A DNA stretch of 64,000 bases from the NCBI RefSeq assembly GCF_040730185.1, contig NZ_CP160402.1, positions 6,634,001 to 6,698,000 on the forward strand, in the 5' to 3' direction. Within the stretch, counting starts at the first letter, position 1. Each line of letters starts with the position of its first letter. The position numbers and the translations under genes are program-made. The stretch is from Streptomyces sp. Je 1-332 (GTDB taxonomy: Bacteria > Actinomycetota > Actinomycetes > Streptomycetales > Streptomycetaceae). Of the stretch, positions 25,450 to 34,887 are shown in pieces. Below the pieces are notes generated by a model. The model did not search any database. It was given only the letters and a program-made list of their open reading frames with translations, and had not been told where the DNA came from.

Positions 25450-26475
25450 ATGCGCAGTCCCACCAGGCGCACAGCGCGCACGGCAGCAGCTCTCGTAGCG
25501 GTGATCGCGCTCGCGGCCGGCTGCAGCAGCTCCGGCGGCAAGGACGACGAGGACAAGTCGGGTGACGGCGGGGGAGGCGGGGGAGGCGGCAAGGGCGTCA
25601 GCACGCCGCGCCTCAAGATCGCGATGGTCACGCACTCCGGCGAGGGCGACACCTTCTGGGACATCGTCCAGAGCGGCGCCAAGCAGGCGGCCCGCAAGGA
25701 CAACGTCGAGTTCCTCTACTCCAACGACAAAGAGGCCAAGGGCCAGGCCGAGCTCGTCCAGTCGGCGATCGACAAGAAGGTCGACGGCATCGTCGTGACC
25801 CTGGCCAAGCCCGAGGCGATGAAGGCGGTCCTCGGCAAGGCGGAAGCCGCCGGGATACCGGTCGTCACGATCAACTCCGGCGGCGAGTTCTCCGCCGAGT
25901 TCGGCGCGCTGAGCCACATCGGCCAGGACGAGTCCGTGGCGGGCGAGGCCGTCGGCGACGAGCTCGACAAGCGGGGCAAGAAGAAGGCGCTCTGCGTCAT
26001 CCACGAACAGGGCAACGTCTCCCTGGAGCAGCGCTGCGCGGGCGTCAAGAAGACCTTCAAGGGCTCGGTCGAGAACCTCAACGTCGAGGGCACCAACGCG
26101 CCGAACGCCCAGTCGTCCATCAGCGCGAAACTCCAGGCCACCAAGGACATCGACGCGGTGGTCACGCTCGGCGCGCCCATCGCCGCCCTCTCGGTGAAGG
26201 CCAAGGAGGACGCCGGAGGCGCGGCCGGCAAGGCCGAGGTCGCGACCTTCGACCTGAACGCCGAGGTGGTCAAGCGCCTCAAGGCCAAGGAGGTCGGCTT
26301 CGCCGTCGACCAGCAGCCCTACCTCCAGGGCTATCTCGCCATCGACGAGCTGTGGCTCTACAAGACCAACGCGAACGTCCTCGGCGGCGGCAAGCCCGTC
26401 CTCACCGGACCCGCCGTCGTGACCGAGAAGGACGTCCCGAAGCTGGAGAAGTACACCGCCCGCGGTACCCGATGA
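25450..26475 (+). CDS. sugar ABC transporter substrate-binding lipoprotein (first copy)
   Basis: 341 residues, periplasmic-binding-protein type I fold of the CUT2 (ribose/xylose) class. A lipoprotein signal ends LAAGC with Cys25, followed by a Ser/Gly/acidic linker. The binding core reads [59 protein letters not shown] and [20 protein letters not shown]. The ATG at 25450 follows GAGAAGAGG. The sugar is not predictable. The next gene is a close paralogue. First gene of the operon SBP-SBP-permease-ATPase. Confidence 0.9.
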   Translation: MRSPTRRTARTAAALVAVIALAAGCSSSGGKDDEDKSGDGGGGGGGGKGVSTPRLKIAMVTHSGEGDTFWDIVQSGAKQAARKDNVEFLYSNDKEAKGQAELVQSAIDKKVDGIVVTLAKPEAMKAVLGKAEAAGIPVVTINSGGEFSAEFGALSHIGQDESVAGEAVGDELDKRGKKKALCVIHEQGNVSLEQRCAGVKKTFKGSVENLNVEGTNAPNAQSSISAKLQATKDIDAVVTLGAPIAALSVKAKEDAGGAAGKAEVATFDLNAEVVKRLKAKEVGFAVDQQPYLQGYLAIDELWLYKTNANVLGGGKPVLTGPAVVTEKDVPKLEKYTARGTR

Positions 26476-26570
26476 ACGCATGCGAGATCCGCGTGGTCGA
26501 TACTTGGGCGGCTGGGGCCGGGGATCCGGACCGGCCGCACCGAGGAGCAGAGCTAGAAGGGCACGGCGTC

Positions 26571-27584
26571 GTGGCAAGGGTTAAGACAGGGGTACGTGCG
26601 GTGGGCGCCGTGCTGGTCGCGGCGCTCGGGGTGTCCCTCGCGGGGTGCAGCAGCACCGGCGGCAAGCGCGCCGAGGACGCACGCAAGGCGGCGACGGCAC
26701 ACGGCAAGGCCGCGGTGAGCACGCCGAGGTGGACGTTCGGCATGGTGACCCACTCGGGTGACGGTGACACGTTCTGGGACATCGTCCAGGAGGGCGCCGA
26801 AGAGGCGGCCCGCAAGGACAACATCAAGTTCCTGTACTCCCACAACGCCGAGGCCCAGCAGCAGGCCCAGCTCGTGGACTCGTACATCGACAAGGACGTC
26901 GACGGCATCATCGTCAGTCTCGCCAAGCCGGCCGCGATGAAGGGCGCCCTGGCCCGCGCCAAGAAGGCCGGTATCCCGGTGGTCACCGTGAACTCGGGCT
27001 CCGCGGAGTCCAAGGAGTTCGGCGCGCTCACCCACATCGGCCAGGACGAGACGATCGCGGGCGAGGCGGTCGGCGAGGAGCTCAACAAGCGCGGCAAGAA
27101 GAAGGCGCTCTGCATCCTGCACGAGCAGGGCAACGTCGGCCACGAGCAGCGCTGCGAGGGCGCCAAGAAGACCTTCGACGGCAAGATGCAGAACCTGTAC
27201 GTGACCGGCACGAACATGCCCGACGTGCAGTCCTCCATCGAGGCCAGGCTTCAGTCCGACAAGTCCGTCGACTCGGTCGTCACGCTCGGCGCGCCCTTCG
27301 CGGACACCGCGGTGAAGGCCGCCGACAGCGCGGGCAGCAAGGCCGAGGTCGACACCTTCGACCTGAACGAGAAGGTCGCGGCCGGCCTGAAGGACGGCAC
27401 GCTCGGCTTCGCCGTCGACCAGCAGCCCTACCTCCAGGGCTACGAGGCCGTGGACCTGCTCTGGCTCTACAAGTACAACGCCGATGTGCTCGGCGGCGGC
27501 AGGCCGGTCCTGACCGGTCCCGAGATCGTCACCAAGGACCAGGCCGCCGAGCTGGAGGAATACGCGAAGCGAGGAACGCGATGA
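26571..27584 (+). CDS. sugar ABC transporter substrate-binding lipoprotein (second copy)
   Basis: 337 residues from the GTG at 26571, chosen so that the lipobox (VSLAGC, Cys26) is at a normal distance; an ATG overlapping the previous stop would put 33 odd residues in front. The fold matches the preceding gene motif by motif: [70 protein letters not shown]. The two are tandem paralogues and may differ in ligand or affinity. Its stop overlaps the permease start (ATGA). Confidence 0.9.
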   Translation: MARVKTGVRAVGAVLVAALGVSLAGCSSTGGKRAEDARKAATAHGKAAVSTPRWTFGMVTHSGDGDTFWDIVQEGAEEAARKDNIKFLYSHNAEAQQQAQLVDSYIDKDVDGIIVSLAKPAAMKGALARAKKAGIPVVTVNSGSAESKEFGALTHIGQDETIAGEAVGEELNKRGKKKALCILHEQGNVGHEQRCEGAKKTFDGKMQNLYVTGTNMPDVQSSIEARLQSDKSVDSVVTLGAPFADTAVKAADSAGSKAEVDTFDLNEKVAAGLKDGTLGFAVDQQPYLQGYEAVDLLWLYKYNADVLGGGRPVLTGPEIVTKDQAAELEEYAKRGTR

Positions 27585-28642
27585 CAGCGACCGCACCCGC
27601 ACCGGCGCCGTCGCCGGACACCAAGACGGACGAGCGCCTCCTGAAGGCATCGCCGCTGAAGAAGCTGATGGGCAGGCCCGAGCTCGGCTCCGTCGTCGGC
27701 GCCATCGCCGTCTTCATCTTCTTCGCGGTCGCCGCGGACAGCTTCCTGCAGGCCACCAGCCTCGCCACGGTGCTCTACGCGGCGTCGACCCTCGGCATCA
27801 TGGCGGTGCCGGTGGCGCTCCTGATGATCGGCGGCGAGTTCGACCTGTCGGCGGGCGTCATGGTGACGTCCTCCGCGCTGATCTCCTCGATGTTCAGCTA
27901 TCAGATGACGGCGAACGTCTGGGTCGGCGTGCTCGTCTCGCTCCTTGTGACGCTCGCGATCGGTGTCTTCAACGGCGTGATGCTGACGCGCACCGACCCG
28001 CCGAGCTTCATCATCACGCTCGGTACGTTCCTGATGTTGACCGGCATGAACCTCGGCTTCACGAAGCTGATCAGCGGCACGGTGTCCACGAAGTCGATCG
28101 CCGACATGGAGGGCTTCGCCTCCGCCAAGGACGTCTTCGCGTCGACGCTCACCATCGGCGGCGTCGACTTCAAGATCACGATTCTCTGGTGGCTCGGCCT
28201 GATCGCGGTCGCCACCTGGGTCCTGCTCCGCACCCGCGTCGGCAACTGGATCTTCGCGGTCGGCGGCGGCGAGGACGCGGCCCGCGCGGTCGGCGTCCCG
28301 GTCGCGGCGACCAAGATCGGCCTCTACATGGGCGTCGCCTTCGGCGCCTGGATCTCGGGCCAGCACCTGCTGTTCTCGTACGACGTCGTCCAGTCCGGCG
28401 AGGGCGTCGGCAACGAACTGATCTACATCATCGCGGCCGTCATCGGCGGCTGTCTGATCACCGGCGGCTACGGTTCGGCGGTCGGCGCGGCCGTGGGCGC
28501 CCTCATCTTCGGCATGGTCAGCAAGGGCATCGTGTTCGCCGAGTGGAACCCGGACTGGTTCAAGTTCTTCCTCGGAGTGATGCTGCTCCTGGCGACCCTG
28601 CTCAACCACTGGGTCCGCAAGCGCGCGGAGGCGACGAAGTGA
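27581..28642 (+). CDS. sugar ABC transporter permease, CUT2 family
   Basis: A 353-residue inner-membrane permease of the BPD_transp_2 family (RbsC/XylH type). It has about eight to ten hydrophobic segments, beginning [20 protein letters not shown]. The conserved block [20 protein letters not shown] lies in the first half, and the cytoplasmic loop [20 protein letters not shown], which contacts the ATPase, in the second. It is coupled to both neighbours by 4-bp overlaps (ATGA in, GTGA out). One permease gene implies a homodimeric channel. Confidence 0.9.
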   Translation: MTATAPAPAPSPDTKTDERLLKASPLKKLMGRPELGSVVGAIAVFIFFAVAADSFLQATSLATVLYAASTLGIMAVPVALLMIGGEFDLSAGVMVTSSALISSMFSYQMTANVWVGVLVSLLVTLAIGVFNGVMLTRTDPPSFIITLGTFLMLTGMNLGFTKLISGTVSTKSIADMEGFASAKDVFASTLTIGGVDFKITILWWLGLIAVATWVLLRTRVGNWIFAVGGGEDAARAVGVPVAATKIGLYMGVAFGAWISGQHLLFSYDVVQSGEGVGNELIYIIAAVIGGCLITGGYGSAVGAAVGALIFGMVSKGIVFAEWNPDWFKFFLGVMLLLATLLNHWVRKRAEATK

Positions 28643-29469
28643 GCACCGAATCGACCGCAGTCACCGACGTCGTGTCGGGGCCGGACCGCACCCCGCTCGT
28701 CGAGCTCGACGACGTCAGTAAGTACTACGGCAACATCCGCGCTCTCGAAGGCGTATCCCTGGAGGTCCACGCGGGCGAGATCTCCTGTGTCCTCGGCGAC
28801 AACGGCGCGGGCAAGTCGACCCTCATCAAGATCATCGCGGGTCTGCACCAGCACGACGCCGGAACCTTCCGGATCGAGGGCGAGGACGCGAAGCTCAGCA
28901 CGCCGCGCGACGCCCTGAACCACGGCATCGCCACGGTCTACCAGGACCTCGCCGTGGTCCCCCTGATGCCGGTCTGGCGCAACTTCTTCCTAGGCTCCGA
29001 GCCGACGAAGGGCGTGGGCCCCTTCAAGCGCCTCGACGTCGACCTCATGCGCGAGACGACCCGCGCGGAGCTGCTGCGCATGGGCATCGACCTGCGCGAC
29101 GTCGACCAGCCCATCGGCACCCTGTCGGGCGGCGAGCGCCAGTGCGTGGCGATCGCGCGCGCGGTGTACTTCGGCGCGAAGGTCCTCGTCCTGGACGAGC
29201 CCACCGCCGCGCTCGGCGTCAAGCAGTCGGGCGTCGTCCTGAAGTACGTCGCCGCGGCGCGGGACGCGGGCCTCGGAGTGGTCCTGATCACCCACAACCC
29301 GCACCACGCGTACCTGGTCGGCAACCGCTTCATCCTCCTGAAGCGCGGCACGATGTTCGGCAGCTACGGGCGTGACGAGGTCACCCTGGACGAGCTGACC
29401 CGCCAGATGGCGGGCGGCTCCGAACTGGACGACTTGCGTCACGAACTGGAGGTCGGGGGAGCCCCGTAA
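28639..29469 (+). CDS. sugar ABC transporter ATP-binding protein
   Basis: A 276-residue single-domain ABC ATPase. Walker A is GDNGAGKST, the Q-loop region [13 protein letters not shown], the signature LSGGERQ, Walker [12 protein letters not shown], and the switch His lies in LITHNPHH. Most CUT2 systems have a fused double ATPase of about 500 residues. This one has a single domain, like the FrcA-type minority, so it must dimerise. The GTG start overlaps the permease stop. It is the last gene before a large double hairpin. Confidence 0.9.
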   Translation: MSTESTAVTDVVSGPDRTPLVELDDVSKYYGNIRALEGVSLEVHAGEISCVLGDNGAGKSTLIKIIAGLHQHDAGTFRIEGEDAKLSTPRDALNHGIATVYQDLAVVPLMPVWRNFFLGSEPTKGVGPFKRLDVDLMRETTRAELLRMGIDLRDVDQPIGTLSGGERQCVAIARAVYFGAKVLVLDEPTAALGVKQSGVVLKYVAAARDAGLGVVLITHNPHHAYLVGNRFILLKRGTMFGSYGRDEVTLDELTRQMAGGSELDDLRHELEVGGAP

Positions 29470-29584
29470 GGGGCGCGGGGAACTGCGCGCTCAGCCCTCG
29501 AAATGCCGCAGTCGCGTCTGCTCGGTCACGCAGCAGACGCGGCTGCGGCTTCTCTGTGGTCGCTCGCGCAGTTCCCCGCGCCCC
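29470..29584. terminator. nested double hairpin ending the ABC operon
   Basis: The outer arms are perfectly complementary over 20 bp (29470-29489 and 29565-29584; GGGGCGCGGGGAACTGCGCG on the left). Inside is a second hairpin of 18 bp with one mismatch (29505-29522 and 29532-29549). The outer sequence type, GGGGCGCGGGGAACTGCG, is a recurrent intergenic repeat in Streptomyces. A terminator role is likely. Confidence 0.7.
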
Positions 29585-29663
29585 TGACGGGGCACCCCGG
29601 GGTGCCGCGCACCCCGGGGGCCCGTCGTGCGCGCCCCCGCGAGAGTGAGGCAGAATCGCCGCA

Positions 29664-30821
29664 ATGAGCACCTACCGCGACCTCGCGCACCGCGGCTCCG
29701 CCCGAGCCACCGTCCTGCGGACCGTGGGCACGCGTGAGCGCCGATCACATCTGACGGCGCCCCGCGTGCCCACCGTCGGCATCGACATCGGCGGCACGAA
29801 GGTGATGGCGGGCGTCGTCGACGCCGACGGCAACATCCTGGAGACCCTCCGCACGGAGACCCCGGACAAGTCCAAGAGCCCCCGGGTCGTCGAGGACACC
29901 ATCATCGAGCTGGTCCTCGACCTCTCCGACCGGCACGACGTGCACGCGGTGGGCATCGGCGCGGCGGGCTGGGTCGACGCCGACCGCAACCGCGTCCTGT
30001 TCGCCCCGCACCTTTCCTGGCGCAACGAACCCCTGCGCGACCGTCTCTCGGGCCGCCTCGCGGTCCCTGTGCTCGTCGACAACGACGCGAACACGGCCGC
30101 GTGGGCGGAGTGGCGCTTCGGCGCGGCCCGCGGCGAGGACCACCTGGTCATGATCACGCTCGGTACCGGCATCGGCGGCGCGATCCTGGAGGACGGCCAG
30201 GTAAAGCGCGGCAAGTTCGGGGTCGCCGGCGAATTCGGGCACATGCAGGTCGTCCCCGGCGGCCATCGCTGCCCCTGCGGCAACCGCGGCTGCTGGGAGC
30301 AGTACAGCTCCGGCAACGCGCTGGTCAGGGAGGCCCGCGAGCTCGCCGCGGCCGACTCCCCGGTCGCGTACGGGATCATCGAGCGGGTCAAGGGCAACAT
30401 CCCCGACATCACGGGCCCTCTGATCACCGAGCTGGCCCGCGATGGTGACGCGATGTGCGTGGAGCTGCTCCAGGACATCGGCCAGTGGCTGGGCGTCGGC
30501 ATCGCGAACCTCGCGGCCGCCCTCGACCCGTCCTGCTTCGTGATCGGCGGCGGTGTGTCGGCCGCCGACGACCTCCTGATCGGCCCGGCCCGCGACGCGT
30601 TCCGCCGCCAGCTGACGGGGCGCGGTTACCGCCCGGAGGCCCGTATCGCCCGCGCCCAGCTGGGCCCCGAGGCGGGCATGGTGGGCGCCGCGGACCTGGC
30701 ACGCCTGGTGGCCCGGCGCTTCCGGAGGGCGAACCGCCGCCGCGTGGAGCGCCACGAACGCTACGAGCGGTTCGCGGAGGCGCGCCGTACCAACGACCGT
30801 ACTTCTCAGGGAACTCAGTAA
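29664..30821 (+). CDS. ROK family sugar kinase (glucokinase-like)
   Basis: 385 residues. The phosphate-1 motif DIGGTK is at 41-46, the catalytic Asp region is VLVDNDANTAAWAEW, and the ROK signature with zinc-binding GHRCPCGNRGCWEQY follows LGTGIGGAILEDG. There is no N-terminal helix-turn-helix, so it is an enzyme and not a ROK repressor. About 35 extra residues precede the kinase fold, and a basic C-terminal tail of about 40 follows. It probably phosphorylates the sugar imported by the preceding operon; that link is inference from position. Confidence 0.85.
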   Translation: MSTYRDLAHRGSARATVLRTVGTRERRSHLTAPRVPTVGIDIGGTKVMAGVVDADGNILETLRTETPDKSKSPRVVEDTIIELVLDLSDRHDVHAVGIGAAGWVDADRNRVLFAPHLSWRNEPLRDRLSGRLAVPVLVDNDANTAAWAEWRFGAARGEDHLVMITLGTGIGGAILEDGQVKRGKFGVAGEFGHMQVVPGGHRCPCGNRGCWEQYSSGNALVREARELAAADSPVAYGIIERVKGNIPDITGPLITELARDGDAMCVELLQDIGQWLGVGIANLAAALDPSCFVIGGGVSAADDLLIGPARDAFRRQLTGRGYRPEARIARAQLGPEAGMVGAADLARLVARRFRRANRRRVERHERYERFAEARRTNDRTSQGTQ

Positions 30822-30825
30822 GCAG

Positions 30826-31437
30826 ATGACCGTCCCCCGCCAGCCTTCGTCCCCGGATTCCCCGGACCCCTCGGGTTCCCCGGAATCCGCCGACGGAGGC
30901 GGCGGTCCCCGCGAGGACCGCCGCCACATGATCCGCCGCCGCTGGCTGACGGCCACGATCATCGTGCTCCTGATCGGCGTACCGGCCGGCTATCTGGTGA
31001 TCTCCGCGAACCAGAGCCGCAACAGCGGCCGCGACAAGGAGGCCAAGTACTCCGCGACCGGCCTCACCGCGGGCTGGCCGTCCAGGGTGCAGCGCCGCCT
31101 CTACGACGTACCGATCCCCCCGTACTCCCGGGAGGTCGCCTACTACGAGACGAACAACTGGCGCACCAGCCGCCTGTACGCCCAGTTCCTGACGAGCAAC
31201 AAGGGCCTGGACAAGTTCCTCAAGCGGATCGGCACGAGCACCGGTGAGCTGAAGAAGAACGACATCACGATCAGCAAGCGCGACCGCAAGGTGGTCGGCT
31301 GGGAGTTCACCGACCCGGGCCCCTGGCTGGGCCTCACCCATGTGAAGAAGGACCCGGCACCGACCCTCGACGTGGTGGTGAACCGCGCCAACTCGGAGCA
31401 CCCGATGGTCTATGTAGTGTCTACGACAACCCCGTAA
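30826..31437 (+). CDS. membrane-anchored hypothetical protein
   Basis: 203 residues. A Pro/Ser/Gly-rich N-terminus is followed by one membrane segment (WLTATIIVLLIGVPAGYLVI, about 45-64). An extracellular domain then carries SREVAYYETNNWRTSRLYAQ and GWEFTDPGPWLGLTHVKKD. No family with known function was recognised. It begins 4 bp after the ROK kinase stop and is therefore probably cotranscribed with it. Confidence 0.65.
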   Translation: MTVPRQPSSPDSPDPSGSPESADGGGGPREDRRHMIRRRWLTATIIVLLIGVPAGYLVISANQSRNSGRDKEAKYSATGLTAGWPSRVQRRLYDVPIPPYSREVAYYETNNWRTSRLYAQFLTSNKGLDKFLKRIGTSTGELKKNDITISKRDRKVVGWEFTDPGPWLGLTHVKKDPAPTLDVVVNRANSEHPMVYVVSTTTP

Positions 31438-31481
31438 CTGGCGTGTTTCATCGGTGAGTTGCCCGATGGGCGGCTCGTACG

Positions 31482-32789
31482 ATGACGCCCATGATCTCCA
31501 GAGAGACGTCCGAAGAGGCATCTGAAGAGGCATCCGAAGAGGAGTACGACAGACGCCGGCACGCGCAGTGGTGTGCGGGGGAGGCGCGGGCGGACGGGGT
31601 GGCACGCAGGGACATGCTGCGGCTGCTCGCGGCGGCGGGGGCCGCGGCGACGCTGCCCGTGGCGCTGGGTGCGCCCCGGGCACGGGCGGCAGGTGGCGCG
31701 GTCGCAGCCGGGATCGTGAAACCGCTCCCCGCCGACCGCTTCACGATCCGCGGCACGAACGCGGAGACGAGGTTCGAGGCGCTGGCGCAGACGGGCTTCC
31801 ACACCCCCGCATCGCACTTCTTCGTACGCAACCACACGGCGACGCCACGCCTGGACGCGAAGACGTGGAGCCTGAAGATCTGGGGCGACGGCCTACGGGG
31901 CGCCGGAACCACGGAGTTCACGCTTGCGGACCTCAAACGCCTCCCGTCGACGACCCGCACCGCCTTCGTCGAATGCGCGGGCAACGGCAGAAGCTTCTTC
32001 ACGACCCAGCAGGGCGGCGAGGTCTCCGGCACGGCCTGGACCCTGGGGGCGATCGGCAACGCACGCTGGCGCGGCGTACGCCTGTCCGAAGTCCTGCGCA
32101 GGGCAGGCGTATCGCGCGACGCGGTGGACGTGCTGCCCAGCGGCCTCGACGCGGAGTACGTCACGGACGACGGCACGAACCTGGGCAGGGTCCGCCGCCC
32201 GTTGCCGCTCTCCAAGGCGATGGACGACGTGCTCCTGGCGTACGAGATGAACGGCGCACCGCTCCCCGCGGACCACGGTTACCCGGTGCGGGTCCTGGTC
32301 CCGGCGTGGGTGGGCATAGCGTCGATCAAATGGGTGGGCGACATCGAGGTCTCGTCGACGCCTCTCTACTCGCCCTGGAACACGCGGTTCTACCGCCTCT
32401 TCGGCGACCAGTACCCCCCGGAGGGCAGCGCCCCGCTGACCCGCCAGACCCTGAAGTCCGCCTTCGAACTCCCCTGGAACGCAAACCTCCCGGCGGCCAC
32501 GACCCACCACCTCACCGGCCGCTCATGGTCGGCGGCGGGCGCGATCACCCGCGTGGACATCAGCACGGACGAGGGCAGAACCTGGCACAGGGCCCACCTC
32601 AAGGACACGCCCCACCGCGCCACGTGGACCCGCTGGACCACCCCTTGGCGCCCCGAAACCCCGGGCCCGACAACACTCCTGGCCCGCGCCACGGACACGA
32701 CGGGCCACACCCAGCCGGAGACGACGGCGTACAACACGCAGGGGTATCTGTTCGACGCGGTGGTGCGGCATGCGGTGAGGGTGGTGTGA
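31482..32789 (+). CDS. sulfite oxidase-family molybdopterin-dependent oxidoreductase, Tat-exported
   Basis: 435 residues. A twin-arginine leader (ARRDMLRLL, then alanine-rich AAAGAAATLP) follows an acidic Glu/Ser-rich start. The oxidoreductase molybdopterin-binding domain includes ASHFFVRNHTATPRLD, the cofactor Cys in AFVECAGNGRSFF, and GYPVRVLVPAWVGIASIKWV with the pterin-binding arginine. The C-terminal Mo-co dimerisation domain carries WSAAGAITRVDISTDEGRTW. It may oxidise sulfite or another small substrate outside the membrane. A second ATG at 31491 is an alternative start. It stands alone. Confidence 0.85.
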   Translation: MTPMISRETSEEASEEASEEEYDRRRHAQWCAGEARADGVARRDMLRLLAAAGAAATLPVALGAPRARAAGGAVAAGIVKPLPADRFTIRGTNAETRFEALAQTGFHTPASHFFVRNHTATPRLDAKTWSLKIWGDGLRGAGTTEFTLADLKRLPSTTRTAFVECAGNGRSFFTTQQGGEVSGTAWTLGAIGNARWRGVRLSEVLRRAGVSRDAVDVLPSGLDAEYVTDDGTNLGRVRRPLPLSKAMDDVLLAYEMNGAPLPADHGYPVRVLVPAWVGIASIKWVGDIEVSSTPLYSPWNTRFYRLFGDQYPPEGSAPLTRQTLKSAFELPWNANLPAATTHHLTGRSWSAAGAITRVDISTDEGRTWHRAHLKDTPHRATWTRWTTPWRPETPGPTTLLARATDTTGHTQPETTAYNTQGYLFDAVVRHAVRVV

Positions 32790-32825
32790 GGCCGTCGCGC
32801 CCCGGACGGCCAGGGAGTTCCGCGA

Positions 32826-33764
32826 TCAGCCGAGGCTCGACCACCGCTCATACGCCGCCGCCCCCACCCCCAGGTCCTCCCAGGCCATCCCCGCGGACTT
32901 GAACAGGCGGGGGCGGCCCTCCGTGACCTTTACCTCGCCCCGTACCAACTCGGCCAGAGTCCGCAGCCGTTCCGTGTCGAAGGCGCCCGCGGACACCGCG
33001 AGTGCGATGTCACCGCACTCGCGCAGTGCCACCTCATGCGACTCGGCCACCACCAGGCCGCGGCGCAGGAGCTCCTCGTCCACCTCGCGCGCGTCCGGTT
33101 CGTGTGAGCCGACCGCCGCGACCGTCGCGTGGGCCGGGAGCAGTGCGCTGTCGAACAGCGGCTCGCGGGCCGTCGTGCAGCAGCAGACGACGTCGGCTCT
33201 CGCGACGTCCGCCGGGGTCGCGGGCGCCGCGGACAGGCCCGCATCGCGGCAGCGGTCGACGAAGGCCGCCACCCGCTCGGGATTGCGCGCCACCACGTCC
33301 ACGTGGGCGAGCGTCGGGCGTACCGCGCGGACCGCTTCCACGTGCCCCCAGGCCTGGGGGCCGGTCCCGAAGACCAGCAGGCGACGGGCGCCCGGGACCG
33401 CCAGATGCCTGATCGCGGCGCCCGACACCGCGGGGGTCCGCAGGGACGTCAGCGCGATGCCGTCCAGCAGGGCCAGCGGCGTGTGGGTCTTTCCGTCCAG
33501 GAGGAGGTACACGCCCTGGACGCGGGGGAGGTCGCGGGCCGCGTTCCCCGGCGTGACCGTGGCGACCTTCACTCCCGTGTACGACGTCGTGGAGGACGGC
33601 ATCAGGAGGAGCTGGCCGCCGGGTACGCCCACCATGCCTCGCGGCGGCTCCGTCTCCGGGTCAAGGCCCGTCCTGAGTACGGCTTCCACCGCGTCGACGG
33701 CCGTTGACATCGGGACGAGCCGGGCGATCGCGTCGGCATCGATGTAGGGCGGGGCCTCGCTCAT
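32826..33764 (-). CDS. ornithine cyclodeaminase / mu-crystallin family protein
   Basis: A 312-residue NAD(P)-dependent enzyme. RGMVGVPGGQLLLMPSST and GVKVATVTPGNAA form the substrate half. The Rossmann motif is RRLLVFGTGPQAWGHVEAV, and HVDVVARNPERVAAF follows. Later blocks are ADVVCCCTTAREPLF and TVAAVGSHEPDAREVDEELL. Family members include ornithine cyclodeaminase, alanine dehydrogenases and ketimine reductases, so the exact reaction is open. The ATG at 33764 has a clean GAAAGGA ribosome site. Confidence 0.85.
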   Translation of the reverse strand: MSEAPPYIDADAIARLVPMSTAVDAVEAVLRTGLDPETEPPRGMVGVPGGQLLLMPSSTTSYTGVKVATVTPGNAARDLPRVQGVYLLLDGKTHTPLALLDGIALTSLRTPAVSGAAIRHLAVPGARRLLVFGTGPQAWGHVEAVRAVRPTLAHVDVVARNPERVAAFVDRCRDAGLSAAPATPADVARADVVCCCTTAREPLFDSALLPAHATVAAVGSHEPDAREVDEELLRRGLVVAESHEVALRECGDIALAVSAGAFDTERLRTLAELVRGEVKVTEGRPRLFKSAGMAWEDLGVGAAAYERWSSLG

Positions 33765-33798
33765 GTCGGGTCCTTTCGGGGCTCTGACCGCGGGTTGG

Positions 33799-34173
33799 TC
33801 AGCGGGGGGCGATCCGGCTGCGGACCAGGAAGCGGCCCACCGACTCGTCGCCGGACGGGTGCAGGGCGACGGCGACGGGCCCCGCGAAGGTATATCCGTG
33901 TTCGGCCGCGTGACGACACACGTGCCCCACCAGCTGCCGCGACACCTCGTCGGTGTGCTCGGTGAGCCGGCGGTGACTCTCGGACGGCAACTCGACGACG
34001 AACGCATTGGGCACCAGGACGCGCTGCCGGTCGAGGATCAAGGCGTTGTCGTCGCACTCCCGTTGGAGTATGGCCACCACCTCCGCGGGCCGACGCGGCG
34101 ACGGAATCACGAGGGCCCACAGAGGGGAGGTCCATCGTTCCATGGTCTGTTCGACGGTGTTGAGGAGTCCCAT
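33799..34173 (-). CDS. FhaA N-terminal (DUF3662) domain protein without FHA domain
   Basis: 124 residues from the ATG at 34173: MGLLNTVEQTMERWTSPLWA, then PAEVVAILQRECDDNALILD, VLVPNAFVVELP and GYTFAGPVAVAL. This is the N-terminal domain of FhaA, the actinobacterial FHA protein acting with Ser/Thr kinases in cell-wall control. In FhaA it is followed by a linker and an FHA domain, but here the protein ends just after the domain. It could be a truncated paralogue or a small regulator. Upstream of the ATG the frame continues to 34287 without homology. Confidence 0.75.
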   Translation of the reverse strand: MGLLNTVEQTMERWTSPLWALVIPSPRRPAEVVAILQRECDDNALILDRQRVLVPNAFVVELPSESHRRLTEHTDEVSRQLVGHVCRHAAEHGYTFAGPVAVALHPSGDESVGRFLVRSRIAPR

Positions 34174-34366
34174 CGAACTCGCCTGCCCGACAACGGCTAC
34201 GGCACGCTCGCCCATACGAGTAGTCACTTGTTTGCAGCTCGCCCGAAACGGGGTACTCCGGCGGCGCACGATTTCCACCTCGTCCACTCAGGAAGATCCG
34301 GCGGAGGCTGTAGTGCACCAAGAGGAACCCGATGAGGAGCGCCGTACAGGCCGGATCAGGGGGGCC

Positions 34367-34882
34367 ATGCGACGAGTCGGTGAAGCCTATGCCCCGGATG
34401 ACCAGCACCAGCACCAGCACCAGCACCGGGACCGGCTCAAAGGGCATCTCGCGGCCGTCGTCGCGTTCGGCGCGTACACCGCCGCTTGGGGAACCGTGGC
34501 CACTCGGCGAAGGAGCAAGGCCCCGGACAGCTTCGCGCCTTGGGATGTCCTGCTGACGGGAGCGGCCGTGTTCCGGCTGAGCCGGCTGCTCAGCAAGGGG
34601 TCCGTCACGAGCCCGCTCCGGGCTCCCTTCACCCGTTACGAGTCCGCCACGGGCCCCGCCGAAGTCAGCGAGAGCCCGCGGGGCGGGGCCGTCACGTCGG
34701 CCGTGGGAGAGCTGGTCACCTGTCCGTTCTGCCTGAGCGTCTGGCTGACGACCACGTTCACCGGCGCTCGCCTGGTGTGGCCGCATGCCACGCGCACCGT
34801 GACGGGGGCCCTGACCTCTCTGGCGCTCGCCGACACCCTGCAGTTGGGCTACGACGGTTGGCAGCAGAAAGTCGAGGAGTAG
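34367..34882 (+). CDS. DUF1360 family membrane protein
   Basis: 171 residues from the ATG at 34367. The family block ELVTCPFCLSVWLTTTFTG is clear, with APWDVLLTGAAVFRLSRLLS before it and hydrophobic helices around both. A short hexanucleotide repeat (AGCACC about five times, near 34400-34426) encodes QHQHQHQ close to the N-terminus. DUF1360 proteins are small sporulation- or envelope-associated membrane proteins of unknown role. It is divergent from the FhaA-N gene. Confidence 0.7.
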   Translation: MRRVGEAYAPDDQHQHQHQHRDRLKGHLAAVVAFGAYTAAWGTVATRRRSKAPDSFAPWDVLLTGAAVFRLSRLLSKGSVTSPLRAPFTRYESATGPAEVSESPRGGAVTSAVGELVTCPFCLSVWLTTTFTGARLVWPHATRTVTGALTSLALADTLQLGYDGWQQKVEE

Positions 34883-34887
34883 GGGGT

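Noticed and set aside
24721..26577. 618-codon antisense open frame over the GntR and binding-protein genes
   Set aside because: A shadow of strongly recognised genes on the other strand; no family resemblance.
34400..34426. AGCACC hexanucleotide repeat as a phase-variation tract
   Set aside because: The unit is six bases, so copy changes keep the frame; it only alters a QHQH stretch.
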